64,000 bases of DNA from Leptidea sinapis (GCF_905404315.1 NC_066304.1:6014001-6078000); one strand, 5' to 3'. Shown: positions 10,637-22,478, counted from the stretch's first letter. Translations and numbers: made by a program. The notes: generated from the sequence alone by a model not told the origin.

Positions 10637-12325
10637 TATATTAAATGTAGCTACTGAAAAGAAACAATGAAATTCTACTCAATCAATTTTCTTTCAAAAC
10701 ATAATATTTCCGTAACAGTAATAAAGTAGTAAAGCTGATATTGATGTATAAGTGATTTAAAAAGAACTTGACAAATAAAAAAAATATCCGATTTTATCCA
10801 ACAAAAAGTATGGTCACCCCACGGTTAGTTACTATTTCCAGGCATATTTTCGTCGGATTCACACGAACACACACACATTCACGGTCACTGAGTATGTTAA
10901 TACATACCTACACACAAACGTCAAGAATACGAACAATAGCGTAACGGATGGTACCTTCTCGAGAAATTCAGATAATCACATGATAGATTATAATTGAAAT
11001 ATAATTTTTTCTGAATAAATAAATATATTTTTACAAAGAATTCCGAGTTTTATTAACTTATGTAAAGAGATATAACCTGATATTTGTTTTCATAACATTT
11101 AAAACTAATACACTGAAGTAAAGTTCTAAGATACAGGCAGACTTTGCTTAGGCTACAGGCTATCACAATTACTTATGTATTTACTATTAACTGTTTGTTT
11201 AGTTTACATTTAGTCAATTAATGAGTACTCTATTTATAATAATATAATTGGTATAAATTTAAGGATCATACAAATTATTGCTACGATTATACAACCTTAT
11301 ACGAAACATATAATAACACGGTATCAAGGTTTTCAAGTTATATATAAAATGAAACTGTTATCTCTTTTCGTTCGTTTTAAATATCATTTTTAAGTGCCCG
11401 AGCAATGAGGACAACTTTATTAATACCACGTGACATATTATTCGCATTAATAGTGGAATTTTCCTTGTATGACTTGTAGCTACCATACCGCAGTGCTTTC
11501 GAATTGAACAATTTGAAGTCTTTTTTAAATTTTTGTCTTTTAAATTTATTTGCTAACCGTCCCTTATCTAAATCCACTCCATACAAAAGACATCAACGCG
11601 CGCTTCTGTAACGGGACGTGAACCTGGTTTAAGTAACTCAAAATATATTTTTATTATAAATTTTCGATACTAAAATAATATTAATATTTCTACTTTTTCT
11701 ATTGCAATACCTACGGAATGGGTTTCTTAGTCACTTAGAATTATGTGTAATACTTGTATGGTACTGATGCGAGGCTTAATTATTTATAATTATTTTACCT
11801 AAAGAAATATGAAAAGCAAATAACCTGCAATGCGACTTAAAAACCATTTCGTAAACATATTTTAACAAGTTTACTTATAATACAGGATTATTATTACATT
11901 TATATGTTTTCTTTATATCTTGTTTTCCCCTTCACAAAGAATAAAGACATTTTGAAACAATGAAAACTAAATTTTGCCATATTCCATTGAAACTCGTAAA
12001 TGTTTCACCATCGAATACCTATTCACCAATGCAAACTGATAGTTTAATTAGTATTTCATTTGTAACTCTCATATAAGTCGTTGCAGTACGACCGATCTCC
12101 CCCTGTACAGTGGGTGAACAGCCGGCAGTTTCACAAGTTATTCATTAAAGTGTCGACCGGAATAAGTTTCCAACTTTCTAATATCACCGGTCGCTGTCTT
12201 GGATACCTATCAAATGTCTCGACCACTCTCATAATCGATACAATATACACGTTCCTGATCTTACATATAGATTATAGACTATACAATATGTCAGTATTAA
12301 ACTAGAAGGCAATTTTTTATTAGGA
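10637..12325. other. Unassigned DNA
   Basis: Mostly AT-rich. A few more complex stretches (about 10810-10965 and 12080-12210) match no other part of the window and might be low-copy sequence. No exon with convincing protein similarity was found. Confidence 0.45.
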
Positions 12326-12459
12326 CCTACCTACTATTGATGTTATATTGATCCGAATACAACATGCAGGGAAGTATATTCCATAGTTGATGTGGATTGG
12401 CAAGGTTCTCGAAAACCGCATTGTGGAGCCCACTCAGATTGTGAAGATGGTATTAAACT

Positions 12460-12665
12460 TTTTTTAAGGAGGTACAGGACAAACGAGTGTACGGGTCACC
12501 TGATGTTAAGTGATCACCGCCGCCCACATTGTCCTGCAACCTCAGAAGAATCACACTAGCATTGCCGGGATTTTAGGAGGGTGCCCGCGCTTTTTTACTA
12601 CCCTTTAGTCCAGGAAACACCAATTAAGGAAGCTCATTTCACAGCTTTATTATATGTGGAAGAAA
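12460..12665 (-). mobile_element. Family C LINE 3' end, decayed
   Basis: Minus-strand match to family C from the T-run and GTGATCACCGCCGCCCACAT to the AGCTCATTTCACAGCTTT segment. A further related scrap may lie at about 12370-12430 (AAAACCGCATTGTGGAG). The reading frame is lost. Confidence 0.65.
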
Positions 12666-13715
12666 ATTCTGATTTGGGGTGAGCAGAAATGACAGCAAAA
12701 TTCCAGGCGTGGCAAGCACCTGCGTCTTATAAAGTTCTAGTGTATAGACCGGACCTTTTGTAAGTAATTATACATTTTATATCAATATTTGAAAATAATT
12801 CCAAATTTCATTTTTTTTAGGTCTAGCGTAATGTAAGTACCATGTCGTGTATCAATTTTGAAATAAAGAAAGTTGTAATTGCATTATAGTATTTCAAAAT
12901 TTTAATTATATTACAAACCTGATAAACAACTCGTAAACTACACTGTCCTTCAAACTTTAAAGCCAACAACGCAAATGTTCAGAATAAAATTTATTTCGTT
13001 TACATTATAATTTTTAGTATTACGAAATTGAATTGAATTTTATGTAATAATTCCTATTTCGAAAGGTAACATAAGCAGTGTTTATAGCATTATATACCCG
13101 CGCTTTTTACATTGTTAATTCGTCGCCGAATAAGTTTAATTTACTTTCACAGAGATTCAGTATAGCTGAGCCTATACATTGTTGAAATTATTTACAAAAG
13201 ATTTCAACCACCGTAGTATGTTAAAGCTATTTTTTTGCAACTTGCGCAAAATCGGAGGACATTTATATATTAAGCGTGATATTTGTAAATTTACAAAGCA
13301 GGTGGTGTTGCGAACAAAGGTTTCGTTGAAAGGACTAAGACTAAACAAGCGTATGCGTCACTCATAAGATTCGGCAAGTTGAGTTCACAGCGGTCAAGGT
13401 CTAACGTGGGCTGAGAACAGACCAACCCGGATCTCAAATACGCACAACATATTCTATCTGGTCTAGACAATTTACATTTTGTTACTAAAATAGAATAATA
13501 ATGAAACAGCCACATTTTAAAACGATCACAAATTTTAGATTTATCTAATTTTCCATCTACCCTCGGTTCTAATTTATATCATTTAATAAAATATTTTATT
13601 GTGTGATCGCAAATTATGGATTTTATTTTAAGATTATAACTAGTAAATAACGTAAAAAATTGACAAAAGATGTTGTTATAGGTATAAAATGCTAGAAAAT
13701 AACTAACCTCTTAGA
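12666..13715. other. Unassigned AT-rich DNA
   Basis: No coding frame or repeat I can name. Base composition becomes less AT-rich from about 13290 towards the GC-rich island. Confidence 0.45.
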
Positions 13716-13719
13716 TACA

Positions 13720-14130
13720 GCGTTGGACGATCACCCGGTAAACTTGTGAAGCCGCGAGACAAATAACTTGGTTACATTGTACCGGTCACTCGAACTGTAC
13801 GCGCTACAATGGGCCCCAACAGAATCGCGTACTCTCGATGTTCTCAACGTGCGCCTCGCTTACAGCGGTTTGTTCGGGCGTCGCGTTTGAGCGTCGTGCG
13901 GCGCGTGGAATGAGCACGCCATTGCGCGGGCGACGGCGGCCCGCGACTGCCTTCGTCCCGCAACCCCCCGCGCGTCCCGCCTACAGCCTCCGTCACACAG
14001 CCACGACACGATGACCACAGACAAACCATCCCAACCGATTCGAAATTCAAATTTTAATTGCTCGCGTTCGGTTTCCCCAACATGGCCGAAATTCCATTAT
14101 GGCGGCGCAACCGGTTCGCACTGATTCGCG
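13720..14130. promoter_or_regulatory. GC-rich island, candidate promoter or first exon
   Basis: Unlike the rest of the window this stretch is rich in CG dinucleotides, especially 13840-13990 (GCGGGCGACGGCGGCCCGCG). It matches no repeat here. Two overlapping ATGs lie at 14083 (20 codons to a TAA) and 14099, the latter opening a 40-codon frame to a TAG near 14232. In AT-rich insect genomes such islands often mark transcription starts. I see no proven TATA box, splice site or known protein, so the direction and identity are open. Confidence 0.4.
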
Positions 14131-14215
14131 AACCTTCCTAATGTTGTGTACGTCCAACCGATTCAGGAGATATCGTGGTACTGAAATAACCGGTTATCTT
14201 GCTAATAATCTTATG
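14131..14215 (+). repeat. 86 bp direct duplication, copy 1
   Basis: AACCTTCCTAATGTTGTG through GCTAATAATCTTATG recurs at 14510-14595 with only two or three differences. It adjoins the GC-rich island. Confidence 0.85.
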
Positions 14216-14391
14216 ATTGCTCTTCACGTTTAGCGAAGTGTCGAACGGCCTATTTAGGTATAATTATTACTTATACTCGTACATATGGTTCCGCGCTCTT
14301 TTTATCTCGTGGTCCGTCGTGTTACTTATATAATAATAATTATCATGTTATAATAATTAGCCTCTAATGCACAGCAGACACATTTCTACAG

Positions 14392-14505
14392 TTTTTTTTA
14401 ATGATAACAAGGGACGAGACGAGCAGTACGTTCAGCTGGTAGTAGTTGATGCGCTCTGCCCATTACAATGCAGTGCCGCTCAGGATACTTGAAAGACCCA
14501 AAAAA
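14392..14505 (-). repeat. Family B, 5'-truncated copy between the duplicates
   Basis: Carries the A-rich tail (T-run with ATGATAACAAGGGACGAG) and stops inside the body after GGATACTTGAAAGACCCA. Its truncated 5' end abuts the second copy of the 86 bp duplication. Confidence 0.75.
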
Positions 14506-14509
14506 CCAC

Positions 14510-14595
14510 AACCTTCCTAGTGTTGTGTACGTCCAAACCGATTCAGGAGATATCGTGGTACTGAAATAACCGGTTATCTTGCTAATAATCTTATG
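14510..14595 (+). repeat. 86 bp direct duplication, copy 2
   Basis: See the first copy at 14131. The similarity resumes as TAATAATTATCATGTT at about 14600, matching about 14331-14346, so the duplicate has lost roughly 110 bp internally. Confidence 0.85.
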
Positions 14596-14697
14596 GTGTA
14601 ATAATTATCATGTTGTAATAAATAGCCGTTATAATATTTATTCCAAAAGTAACTACATATGATAGTAAATTTATAACATATCCCTATTTCGGCGTGC

Positions 14698-14865
14698 CTA
14701 TTTGCATAGACCTCTTCTAAAAATTTCGATTGGTTCCTGTCTCGCGTGAATCTCCTCCAGTTCGGACCTGCTGTTAACTTGATTTCATCCTCCCATCTGG
14801 TAAACCACCTCGATTTCGCTTGTAATCCCTTGGATACCATTCCGTCACTACCTGTATCCATTTTC
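14698..14865 (-). pseudogene. RTE-like ORF C-terminal fragment
   Basis: The minus strand reads TRWEDEIKLTAGPNWRR followed by FTRDRN and FLEEVYANRH. This is the TRWxDDI..GxxW..AQDR..W..LEEAY pattern at the end of RTE-clade non-LTR ORFs. Only about 50 codons are left and no reverse transcriptase domain is present. It is a 5'-truncated relic, not a host gene. Confidence 0.6.
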
Positions 14866-15092
14866 CTTTTGTGTCTCGCATCAAGTTTAATAATAAAAAT
14901 GCCTTTTACATTTTTTATCGGGAAAAAATGTGAAAATATTCATACAAAGGAGATTTTACAAGTTTAAAGAAAACTATTTCAACAGTTTCAGTTGAATGTA
15001 ATTGTGGAAATATATTAATGTCGACCAGTCGTTGATTTATGTCGTTCACGACAGGCCATATTTAAGTAAATAATGCCCTGTGCTTTCCCGGG

Positions 15093-15270
15093 GCATTAAA
15101 AGAACAGTGAAGGCCATGGCCCAACGGTGTTGTATGCCTCCCACAAGATGCACCGACGATCTGGTCAAGATCGCCGGAATACGTTGGATGAGGGCCGAGC
15201 AGGACCGATCGTCGTGGAAATCTTTGGGGGAGGCCTTTGTCCAGCAGTGGACGTCTTCCGGCTGATGATT
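15093..15270 (+). pseudogene. RTE-like ORF C-terminus
   Basis: The plus strand reads CTDDLVKIAGIRWMRAEQDR and then SSWKSLGEAFVQQWTSSG-stop near 15265. This is the C-terminal signature of an RTE-type non-LTR retrotransposon, a widespread repeat tail in moths and butterflies. The same tail occurs at 42823-42964 and in short form at 22786-22855. The last ~45 codons are uninterrupted; everything upstream is missing. The tail carries GATGATnn repeats in the other copies. Confidence 0.7.
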
Positions 15271-15635
15271 ACGAATAAACTTATTCAAATATTTGTTTGT
15301 AAGACTATGCCTGAGTAATGGTTTTATTATACACTACCTGACCAGGCAGACTTCGTACTGCCTCAGTTGATAAATAAAAGACCTAAACTTTTGTATGTAT
15401 GTCAAATAATATTGTTTGGATTCAGAAATTTAATTTTTGACAAAACTTAAGATATATCAATCTACATAAACATAATCTGATAGATAGTTAACAACTGTAT
15501 TTAATCTGCCTAGGTACTATAGTTACCTAAAATTAAGTTTATGTTTTACTTCCTGAAAAAGTTAGAAAGTAATAAAAATTCTAATAAGTTTTTCATTTTA
15601 AACTATTATTTTAGTTTGATTTCTGAACGACGGGG

Positions 15636-15808
15636 GACACATCAAAGGTAAATCAAAATTGTTGTATTTATTTTCATATTTATTCATCTTTTAAACCTTC
15701 TCTTGGATTCCACAAATAATTCAAGACCAAAATTAGCCAAATAGGTCAAGCCGTTCTCGCGTCTTAGCGAGACTAACGAACAGCAATTCATTTTTATATA
15801 TATATAGA
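15636..15808 (-). mobile_element. Helitron-like 5' fragment
   Basis: Minus strand starts TCTATATATATATAAAAATG, then AATTGCTGTTCGTTAGT, and continues GGCTAATTTTGGTCTTGAAT. It matches the first ~180 bp of the unit at 37400. The 3' half is absent. Confidence 0.65.
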
Positions 15809-16584
15809 TAGATAGATTATTATTAGCCGCAGAAAAGACAATCGCTGGGTTCAACGTGTTCTTAACCTGAAAATTGGGACTTGGAAAAAGTAGTGTAGAG
15901 AGTTGGCAACAGCCGATGATTGATGATAAGTCATTTTTTATTTTGCTTTAAAAACCGCCTGCACCCACTTGGCATGAGTTCAAATTGAAATATTTCAAAA
16001 AATAATATTTCAATAAACGGTCGTCAGAAAGTTCTAGATCTCGATAACATTTAGAATGTTAAGTTAGAGTTCCGCACAAAAAATATATAATAAATCACTT
16101 TTTGTGAGAAACCCTAATTCATTTTGGTACTTATATAAAAGTAGCTTAAGTCATTCAAGATATCATAAATCATTCATTGAAGAATTAGACCAGAATTTGC
16201 TTCTGGCTAATAAATGATGGCAGATAGATAGGCAGACAACATTTTATCCTGTAAGTGACGTATACACATTTATAAGTATTAATTAAAAAGGTGTAGCAAA
16301 CCAATTTCAATAATTATATCTCCGTTGGTCAAAGATATTTTTTTTTCTTTAGAAGATTACCTCCAGATTGGTCCCATTACAAAATATATCATGATGGAAT
16401 CCAGAGTACATCCAAATATCATTTTTGGTCGTTTAATAATATCTAATTAATCATTAATACGCGGAAAGTTTCGTTTGGTGAAATGGAATTGATGAAGAAA
16501 ACCACAATAGACTAACTAGAACGTATTAATATTTAATTCAAAGGTAAAAAAAATACCATCGAATTTATCCCTAACTTATTTTTC
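15809..16584. other. AT-rich DNA with a GATA-type microsatellite edge
   Basis: A short TATATATAGATAGATAGA run sits at the left edge. No coding signal. Confidence 0.5.
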
Positions 16585-16855
16585 AGTGTGCGAGTGTTCC
16601 GAGAAGCTGTTTGAACTGATTCCTGTCGACGAATTCCACCTTCTGGATGTGTGGCGTTTCTGTAAAAGCTGTGAAATAAGCTTCCTTAATCGGTGTTTCC
16701 AGGACTATGGGTATCAAAAAAGTGCGGACACCTTCCTAAAAGCCCGGCAAAACTCGTGTGATTCCCAGTGTTGCAGAAGAATGTGGGCGGCGGTGATCAT
16801 TTAATATCAGGTGACCCGGCACGCTCGTTTGTACCCTCTTCCATAAAAAAAAGAA
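16585..16855 (+). mobile_element. Family C LINE 3' end
   Basis: The plus strand keeps the readable ORF end (CECSEKLFELIPVDEFHL, then LDVWR) with an internal deletion. It is followed by the 3' UTR GTGGGCGGCGGTGATCATTT and an A-rich CCATAAAAAAAA tail. Compared with 21399-21905 the copy is shorter and frameshifted. Confidence 0.7.
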
Positions 16856-17269
16856 CTGATGTTGGCATCGGAATGCCTTAGTGCCTTAGCCTTTTAACCA
16901 TGTAGCCATGGCTTTAATAATATATTTTAATATATATCTTATTATACCTAAAGCAAACATCAAAGGAATTTCTAATCTTCGAGTATTTAGCATCCCCGAG
17001 GCGAAAATGATTAACGATTAATGTTGCCATTGAGATAATTACTAATTAGTGTAGCTAAGCTGTTATGTCGTTGAGTCGATTAGTTTATTTAGCATGTCGC
17101 CTGAATCTGTAGGTACAAAGTTCTTTTGTTGTCAAATGATAGGTAACATTTTTGCAATATTATTGAACAATTATTCATATCTATATAAACGTAATGAAAG
17201 AAATTTTACTAAAAATTTGCGAGCAGGATGTCTTTCTACAAACACTGGGAGTTACGACTACGAAATTAC

Positions 17270-17583
17270 CAGTGGAAGGCTCCTTTGCACAGAATGCCGG
17301 CTAGATTATGGGTACCACAACGGCGCCTATTTCTATCGTAAAGCAATAATGTGTCAGCATTCCTGTGTTTCAGTCTGAAGGGCGCCGTAGCTAATGAAAT
17401 TACTGGGCAAATGAGATTTAACATCTTTTGTGTCAAGGTGACGAGCGCAGTTGTAGGACCGCTCAGAATTTTTGGGTTTTTCAAGAATGCTGAGCGGCTC
17501 TGCATTGTAATGGGCAGGGCGCATTAACTACCATCAGCTGAACGTCGTTCTCGTCTCGTCCCTTATTATCATAAAAAAAAAAA
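17270..17583 (+). repeat. Family B SINE-like repeat, full length
   Basis: Runs from CAGTGGAAGGCTCC to a poly-A tail of about 11 bases after CCCTTATTATCAT. The long tail suggests a comparatively young insertion. The frames on both strands here are repeat shadows. Confidence 0.8.
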
Positions 17584-18115
17584 CTGTAGAAATGTGTCTC
17601 CTGTGAATTAGAGTCTGGTCAGGAACGTGATATTTTTTGTGGAAGATAAAAACAATCCAGCATACATTTAGTTCCCCTGTTGGTATATGGTATTTGAGTG
17701 TTGCCGATTTGATAAAGCGACGAAAAAACGTACATATTGATGTAAAAACAGACCACATAGTGGTACGAGGTGGGCTAGAATTGACCCAGGGCATCGTGAT
17801 GAGAGGCAATGTCTTCTAACTATCAATCCAGCGTTTGAGTCCCGCGTCGAACATAAATTTTAGTTACAAATTTAATTTGTAAAATTAATTAGTAATTAGA
17901 ATTAGCTCAAATGTTGTTTGCGACAGACATTCACATAGAAAGGTGATGCAAGCAAAAGACATTCAACAAAAAGAAAATAAGGGCGGTGGAAAAAAGATGA
18001 CAGCCTCGTTTTTTGCAAGGTTGAGTCATTTCGTCACGGATGAGTTTAAGAGTAAAGGGGCTTAAAGAAGGAGGAATGAATGACCTGAAGAAGAATGGTA
18101 TCACGACAGAACAAA
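17584..18115. other. Unassigned DNA with a possible tRNA-like scrap
   Basis: A GTTTGAGTCCCGCGTCGAACAT segment near 17833 resembles the B-box end of family G (TTCGAGTCCCGCATCGTTCA at about 47235). The rest is unassigned. Confidence 0.35.
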
Positions 18116-18469
18116 TCTATACTAATATTATAAAGCTGCAGTGTTTGTTTGTTTGTTTGTTTGTTTGAACGCGCTAATCTCTGGTACTACTGGTCCGATT
18201 TGAATGATTATTTCAGTGTTGGGTAGTCCATTTATCGAGGAAGGCTATAGGCTATGTTTTTTTTTTCAAAATTAGGGATCCGTAATAAAATTGCTATTTT
18301 GTAACACAAGGTGTAAAATCGAAAACCTATTTTTGCGTGCGCTGCAAAAACTATTGACAATAGAACAAAATGATGTACAGGCTATAATATAGGCAATATT
18401 TTATTACTTATAAAACTATCGCGTGAATTATACTTTATATGGCAAAACAACGTTTGCCGGGTCAGCTAG
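18116..18469 (+). mobile_element. Non-autonomous Helitron-like element
   Basis: A|TCTATACTAATATTATAAAG opens the unit and GCCGGGTCAGCTAG|T closes it. A GTTT tetranucleotide run lies at about 18143-18166. The 354 bp body encodes no Rep/helicase. A and T flanks fit Helitron insertion between A and T. Confidence 0.75.
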
Positions 18470-18644
18470 TATCTCTATAACACGCTGAATTTATTATGAG
18501 GAACGAAAACCACCTCGAAAATAAAAATTAAATTAATAAGATTCGACATCATCATCAGAAATTAAAACCAGCTATGAACGATTGACTACTGCTTCAAAAA
18601 AATAATAGAAATAAAATTAAAGATCTACTTAGGTATATTTCAAA

Positions 18645-19145
18645 TTCTAGGCGTAATATCTGGTGGCTGGATGATCTTGTTACCGGGAGGTCTGCTTGAT
18701 GTGTTTTTTATTATTATTTCCTTTAAAGTTATTATATATTTTATTTTATGAAATGCTCACATAATGGCTCTATTTATTTACGGTATGTATGGATTGATGC
18801 ATCTACTATACTCAATTACTCTTGTGTTTATAAGTATTAATTAACTTTTTTTTCTTTTTTTGACTTACTCGTGTAAGCCTTTCAGTTTTGACATTTGAGT
18901 ATTTTTGTTGCGTCACTTTGCATATATATTGTAATTGAAATGATTTGTAAAACGATTAAAATGTAAATCTTGACTTAAAAAAGTGGCAATGAGTTTCTTG
19001 CTACTGCTTCCCATTAGCTTTCTATCTTCCCTTTACGAAGTAGCAGTAAATTCAATAAGGAACAATATTTTTATTTTTTTTTGACATTCATAAGTATCAT
19101 TTGCGTGACCTACATGAATAAAGTGTTTTTTAATTTGAATTTGAA
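18645..19145 (+). mobile_element. Jockey-like LINE 3' end
   Basis: Shares TTGTTGCGTCACTT, GTGGCAATGAGTTTCTTGC and the AATTTGAATTTGAATTT tail with the copies at 19900-20345, 29590-30050 and 41455-41665. It is almost entirely 3' UTR. Upstream codons are not recognisable beyond a few residues. Confidence 0.65.
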
Positions 19146-19424
19146 TTTATCATATTGTTTTCCAAAAGCAAAAACTCAAATATACGTAGTACAATAAATA
19201 CTATATTAGGCATTCATCAGATTACTGTGTACTTGTGCTTCAGTCTATTTCTTCTCGTCTGACACACTTTAGTTATTACTCGATTATTCAGAGGTCCAAC
19301 CTATGACCAACTTTCTCTCTTGTCGTTTAATGCTGTAGAAAGTGCATGTTTTCTTGCAGCATAATGCGTCTTCTTTCGATTTTATTAGAGCGAATGTGTC
19401 TATTTTTTTTCTATTTTCAGCATT

Positions 19425-19760
19425 TCGGTCTAATCTGTCCATACTGCGTGAACTCAGGACCTCCTCGCGATTGTCTTCCGAATGTCTGCGCAGAGTTTTA
19501 GAATACTTCGGTCACAGCGCAAGGAAGGACGATGGAAACCTTGAGAGGCTCATTGTGGTCGGCAAAATAGTTGGGAAGAGGCCTTGTGGACGCAGTCCAA
19601 AACGATGGTCCGACCAGATCCACTCCGCACTCAACTCTACGGTTCACAATGCCTTTCACCAGAGATAGGAATAGATGGAGACCGATAAGAGAGAAAGTGA
19701 TACAGAAGAGTGGTCACGACCCTCAGTACTGAGGATTACGACGCAGGGAGGTGGATGTCT
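19425..19760 (+). pseudogene. RTE-like ORF C-terminal region
   Basis: The plus strand reads SSECLRRVLEYFGHSARKD, then LERLIVVGKIVGKRPCGRSP and KRWSDQIHSALNSTVHNA. After a frameshift near 19665 it reads NRWRPIREKVIQKSGHDPQY-stop. This order of motifs (LRR..GH..RK, GKRxxGRxxxRW, then NRWR) is the C-terminal region of RTE-clade non-LTR ORFs, just downstream of the polymerase. The polymerase itself is missing. The last two dozen codons recur at 7985-8095. It is a dead, 5'-truncated copy. Confidence 0.7.
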
Positions 19761-19899
19761 CTAAATTACAAAATATAACAATTCACTTTGTAGAGTACCT
19801 AGAAGAATAATCAACACTTTAATTATCACTTATGTCAGCTGGATGTAAGCCCTAAAGAAAGTTGTCAGGGAACTTTCTTCCACGTACAACTAAACTACG

Positions 19900-20345
19900 G
19901 AATTGACTAATAAGGAAATATGGTCGAGGGAGCCGATGGCTGGCCCATGCGTCATACTCGTGAACAGGCCCTACTTGTGGTGTGGTAGTTGATCCTGTTA
20001 CCAGAAACCGTGCTTCATGTTTATAAAATTAATGTTATTATATTTTTTTCAATCGCTAATAAAATGCTCACAAAATACCTTTATTTATTTATGGTGTGTG
20101 TGGTACTTTACATATAATAACTGCAAACTATATGTATTAATTTACATTTACTTTTTTGACTTCGTGTAAGGCATAACTTGTAATAATTTGACGTTTGAAT
20201 ATTTTTGTTGCGTCACTTCACATAATATATTGTAGTTTAAATTATTTTTAAAACGATGAAGCTGTAAATGTTGATTTGAAAGAGTGGCAATGAGTTTCTT
20301 GCCACTTCTCAGCCCAACTCAACCTTTTGCGAAGTGGCGGTAAAG
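19900..20345 (+). mobile_element. Jockey-like LINE 3' end, second copy
   Basis: Same family as 18645-19145, sharing TTTTTGTTGCGTCACTTC and GAGTGGCAATGAGTTTCTTG. Orientation is the same and the two lie only ~750 bp apart, with the RTE relic between them. Confidence 0.65.
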
Positions 20346-21398
20346 TTATCAATTTTTCTAGGATTAATTTTGTAGGAGAAAATTGTAATGAAAGAATCTT
20401 AGACATTTTGAGTTTTGAAGTGCATAACTTCTTATGGGAGGGTAAGCTGCTTCGTAATGTGTATAAAAGTCTTTAAACATCTTTAAAAATATTAGACATT
20501 TGCCTAAAATTTAATGCATAAATAATCAAGATTATAGCTTATAGATATAAACTATAGTTTAAAGGAATTATATAGCCATAAATGCTAATATATTAATTTG
20601 CGAGTGGTATCTAAAAACGGTTTTATGATAATAGTAATAAAAGCTTAATAATGATATTTATGCCCATTTATTAGCCAATTCTGCTGTGCAACTACCAATT
20701 TCCAGAACAATGTGTACCTAATAACGATTCATACAAAGAAATATTTGTTGTAGAATACAGTTATATAAGTATATAACACATCTAGATATAGCGGTGTACG
20801 CATCTAGATATAGCAGTGTACACGTGACCGCTATCACCGCAGCACAATAGAAGGCGGGGTGATCACTCTAGAGTCGTGCCCGGGGCCCTCCCAGCTGACT
20901 CACGGCTCCATCTGACCTCGTTGGCTCACGGATGTCACACCATTTCTACGTCTAACATTTATAAGTCGTGATTATCTTATACAATCGTGGTGTCATTCAT
21001 AATTCTTGGTTTTCAAGAAGCCCAAGCGGCTTATTACAACTTCGGAAAGTTTGAGCCTTAATGAGAATCAATGGTTAGAAAATTGCCATATATAAACCAA
21101 TATTTTACAGTTTTAGCATTTGTATAGTGTATACGAAGTGATGCAACAAATACTCGTGTATATAAATAATAATAATATTAAATTACGTAATTTCTAAAAA
21201 AAAAACTCAAAATCGTTGTTTAAACAATACTTTCATCAACCTATACACATCAGAAATAAATTCAGGTATTGTGTGATCTTTGTATCAGCATGTTTATTTA
21301 ACGTGAAAAAGTGGCAAAACGTTCAAGATTTTCACCTGATGGTAAATAATATGCCCTGCCCAGTAGAATGCAGAGCCGCTCAGGATACTTGATTGAAC
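20346..21398. other. Unassigned DNA with a GC-richer block
   Basis: A short direct repeat (CATCTAGATATAGCGGTGTAC and CATCTAGATATAGCAGTGTAC) lies at 20778-20821. It is followed by a less AT-rich block at about 20820-20950. No frame there resembles a known protein. Confidence 0.45.
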
Positions 21399-21905
21399 CT
21401 ACGATTTTTTTTTATAGAATAGGAGGACAAACGAGCGTACGGGTCACCTGTTGTTAAGTGATCACCGCCGCCCACAATCTCTTGCAACACCAGAGGAATC
21501 ACAGGAGCGTTGCCGGCCTTTAAGGAAGGTGTACGCGCTTTTTTTGAAGGTACCCATGTCGTATCGTCCCGGAAACACCGCACAAGGAAGCTCATTTCAC
21601 AGCTTTGTAGTACGAGGAAGAAAGCTCCTTGAAAACCGCACTGTGAAGGACCGCCACACATCCAGATGGTGGGGATGATATCCTAACTTATCGCGTGTCG
21701 TGCGAAGGTGGAATTCGGCAGCAGGAATCAGGTTAAACAGCTCTTCGTAACACTCCCCGTGATAAGTGCGGTAGAAGACACACAATGAAGCGACGTCTCT
21801 CCGCAACGCGAAGTGATCCAGCCGTTCACAGAGCACTGGGTCCCCGACAATTCGAGCTGTTCTGCGTTGCACGCGGTTACGATTATGTGCAGCATCAGAA
21901 TTGCG
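21399..21905 (-). pseudogene. Family C LINE, ORF C-terminus plus 3' UTR
   Basis: This is the longest family C copy. The minus strand reads DAAHNRNRVQRRTARIVGDP, then RLDHFALRRDVASLCVFYR, HGECYEELFNLIPAAEFHL and LGYHPHHLDVW. The FSRSFLPRTTKLWNEL-type end follows, with frameshifts. This arrangement, including a trailing LWNxLP motif, is the C-terminal domain after the polymerase in jockey/CR1-like LINEs. The 3' UTR (21399-21490) ends with CCTATA and a T-run on the plus strand, the complement of the A tail. No catalytic domain is present. Confidence 0.75.
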
Positions 21906-22170
21906 CTTATCACTTTAGGACTTAGTGACTGAAGACGTCACCGCTTTGCGCCCATGTTCATGTGAACGAGCCAACGAGGCTATACAAGTCTATACATTGC
22001 TGCAAAGACGATTGCCGCATCATAACCGTGTTTATAGTGGATAAGCACGGGCGACACACGTTCACGGCACGGTCGTGCCATGTGAAAGCTGTAATTGATC
22101 GTATGCGTGTGGAAAGGCACTTAAGGTTTTGTCTCATTAGGCATTAAGTAATTTCACCAACTTTTGCTGT

Positions 22171-22478
22171 TTTTTGTGAAAATAAGGGACGGGACGAGGA
22201 AGATGTTCAGGTGATGGTAATTGATACGCCCTGCCCATTACAATGCAGTGCCACTCAGGATTGTGGAAAACCCCAAAAATTCTCAGCGGTACAACAATTC
22301 TGCTCTTCACCTTGAGACATAAGATGTAAAGGCTCATTTGTCCAGGACTTTCATTAGTTACGTCGCCCTTCTGACCGAAACACAATAATACTTACACATT
22401 ACTCCTTCACGGCAGAAAGAGGCGCCGTTGTGGTACGCATAATCTAGCCGGCATCCTGTGCAAAGGAGCCTCCCACTG
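22171..22478 (-). repeat. Family B SINE-like repeat, full length
   Basis: From the A-rich tail to GGAGCCTCCCACTG, with all internal landmarks. It directly abuts the right-hand RTE relic, so it probably inserted into its 3' part. Confidence 0.8.
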
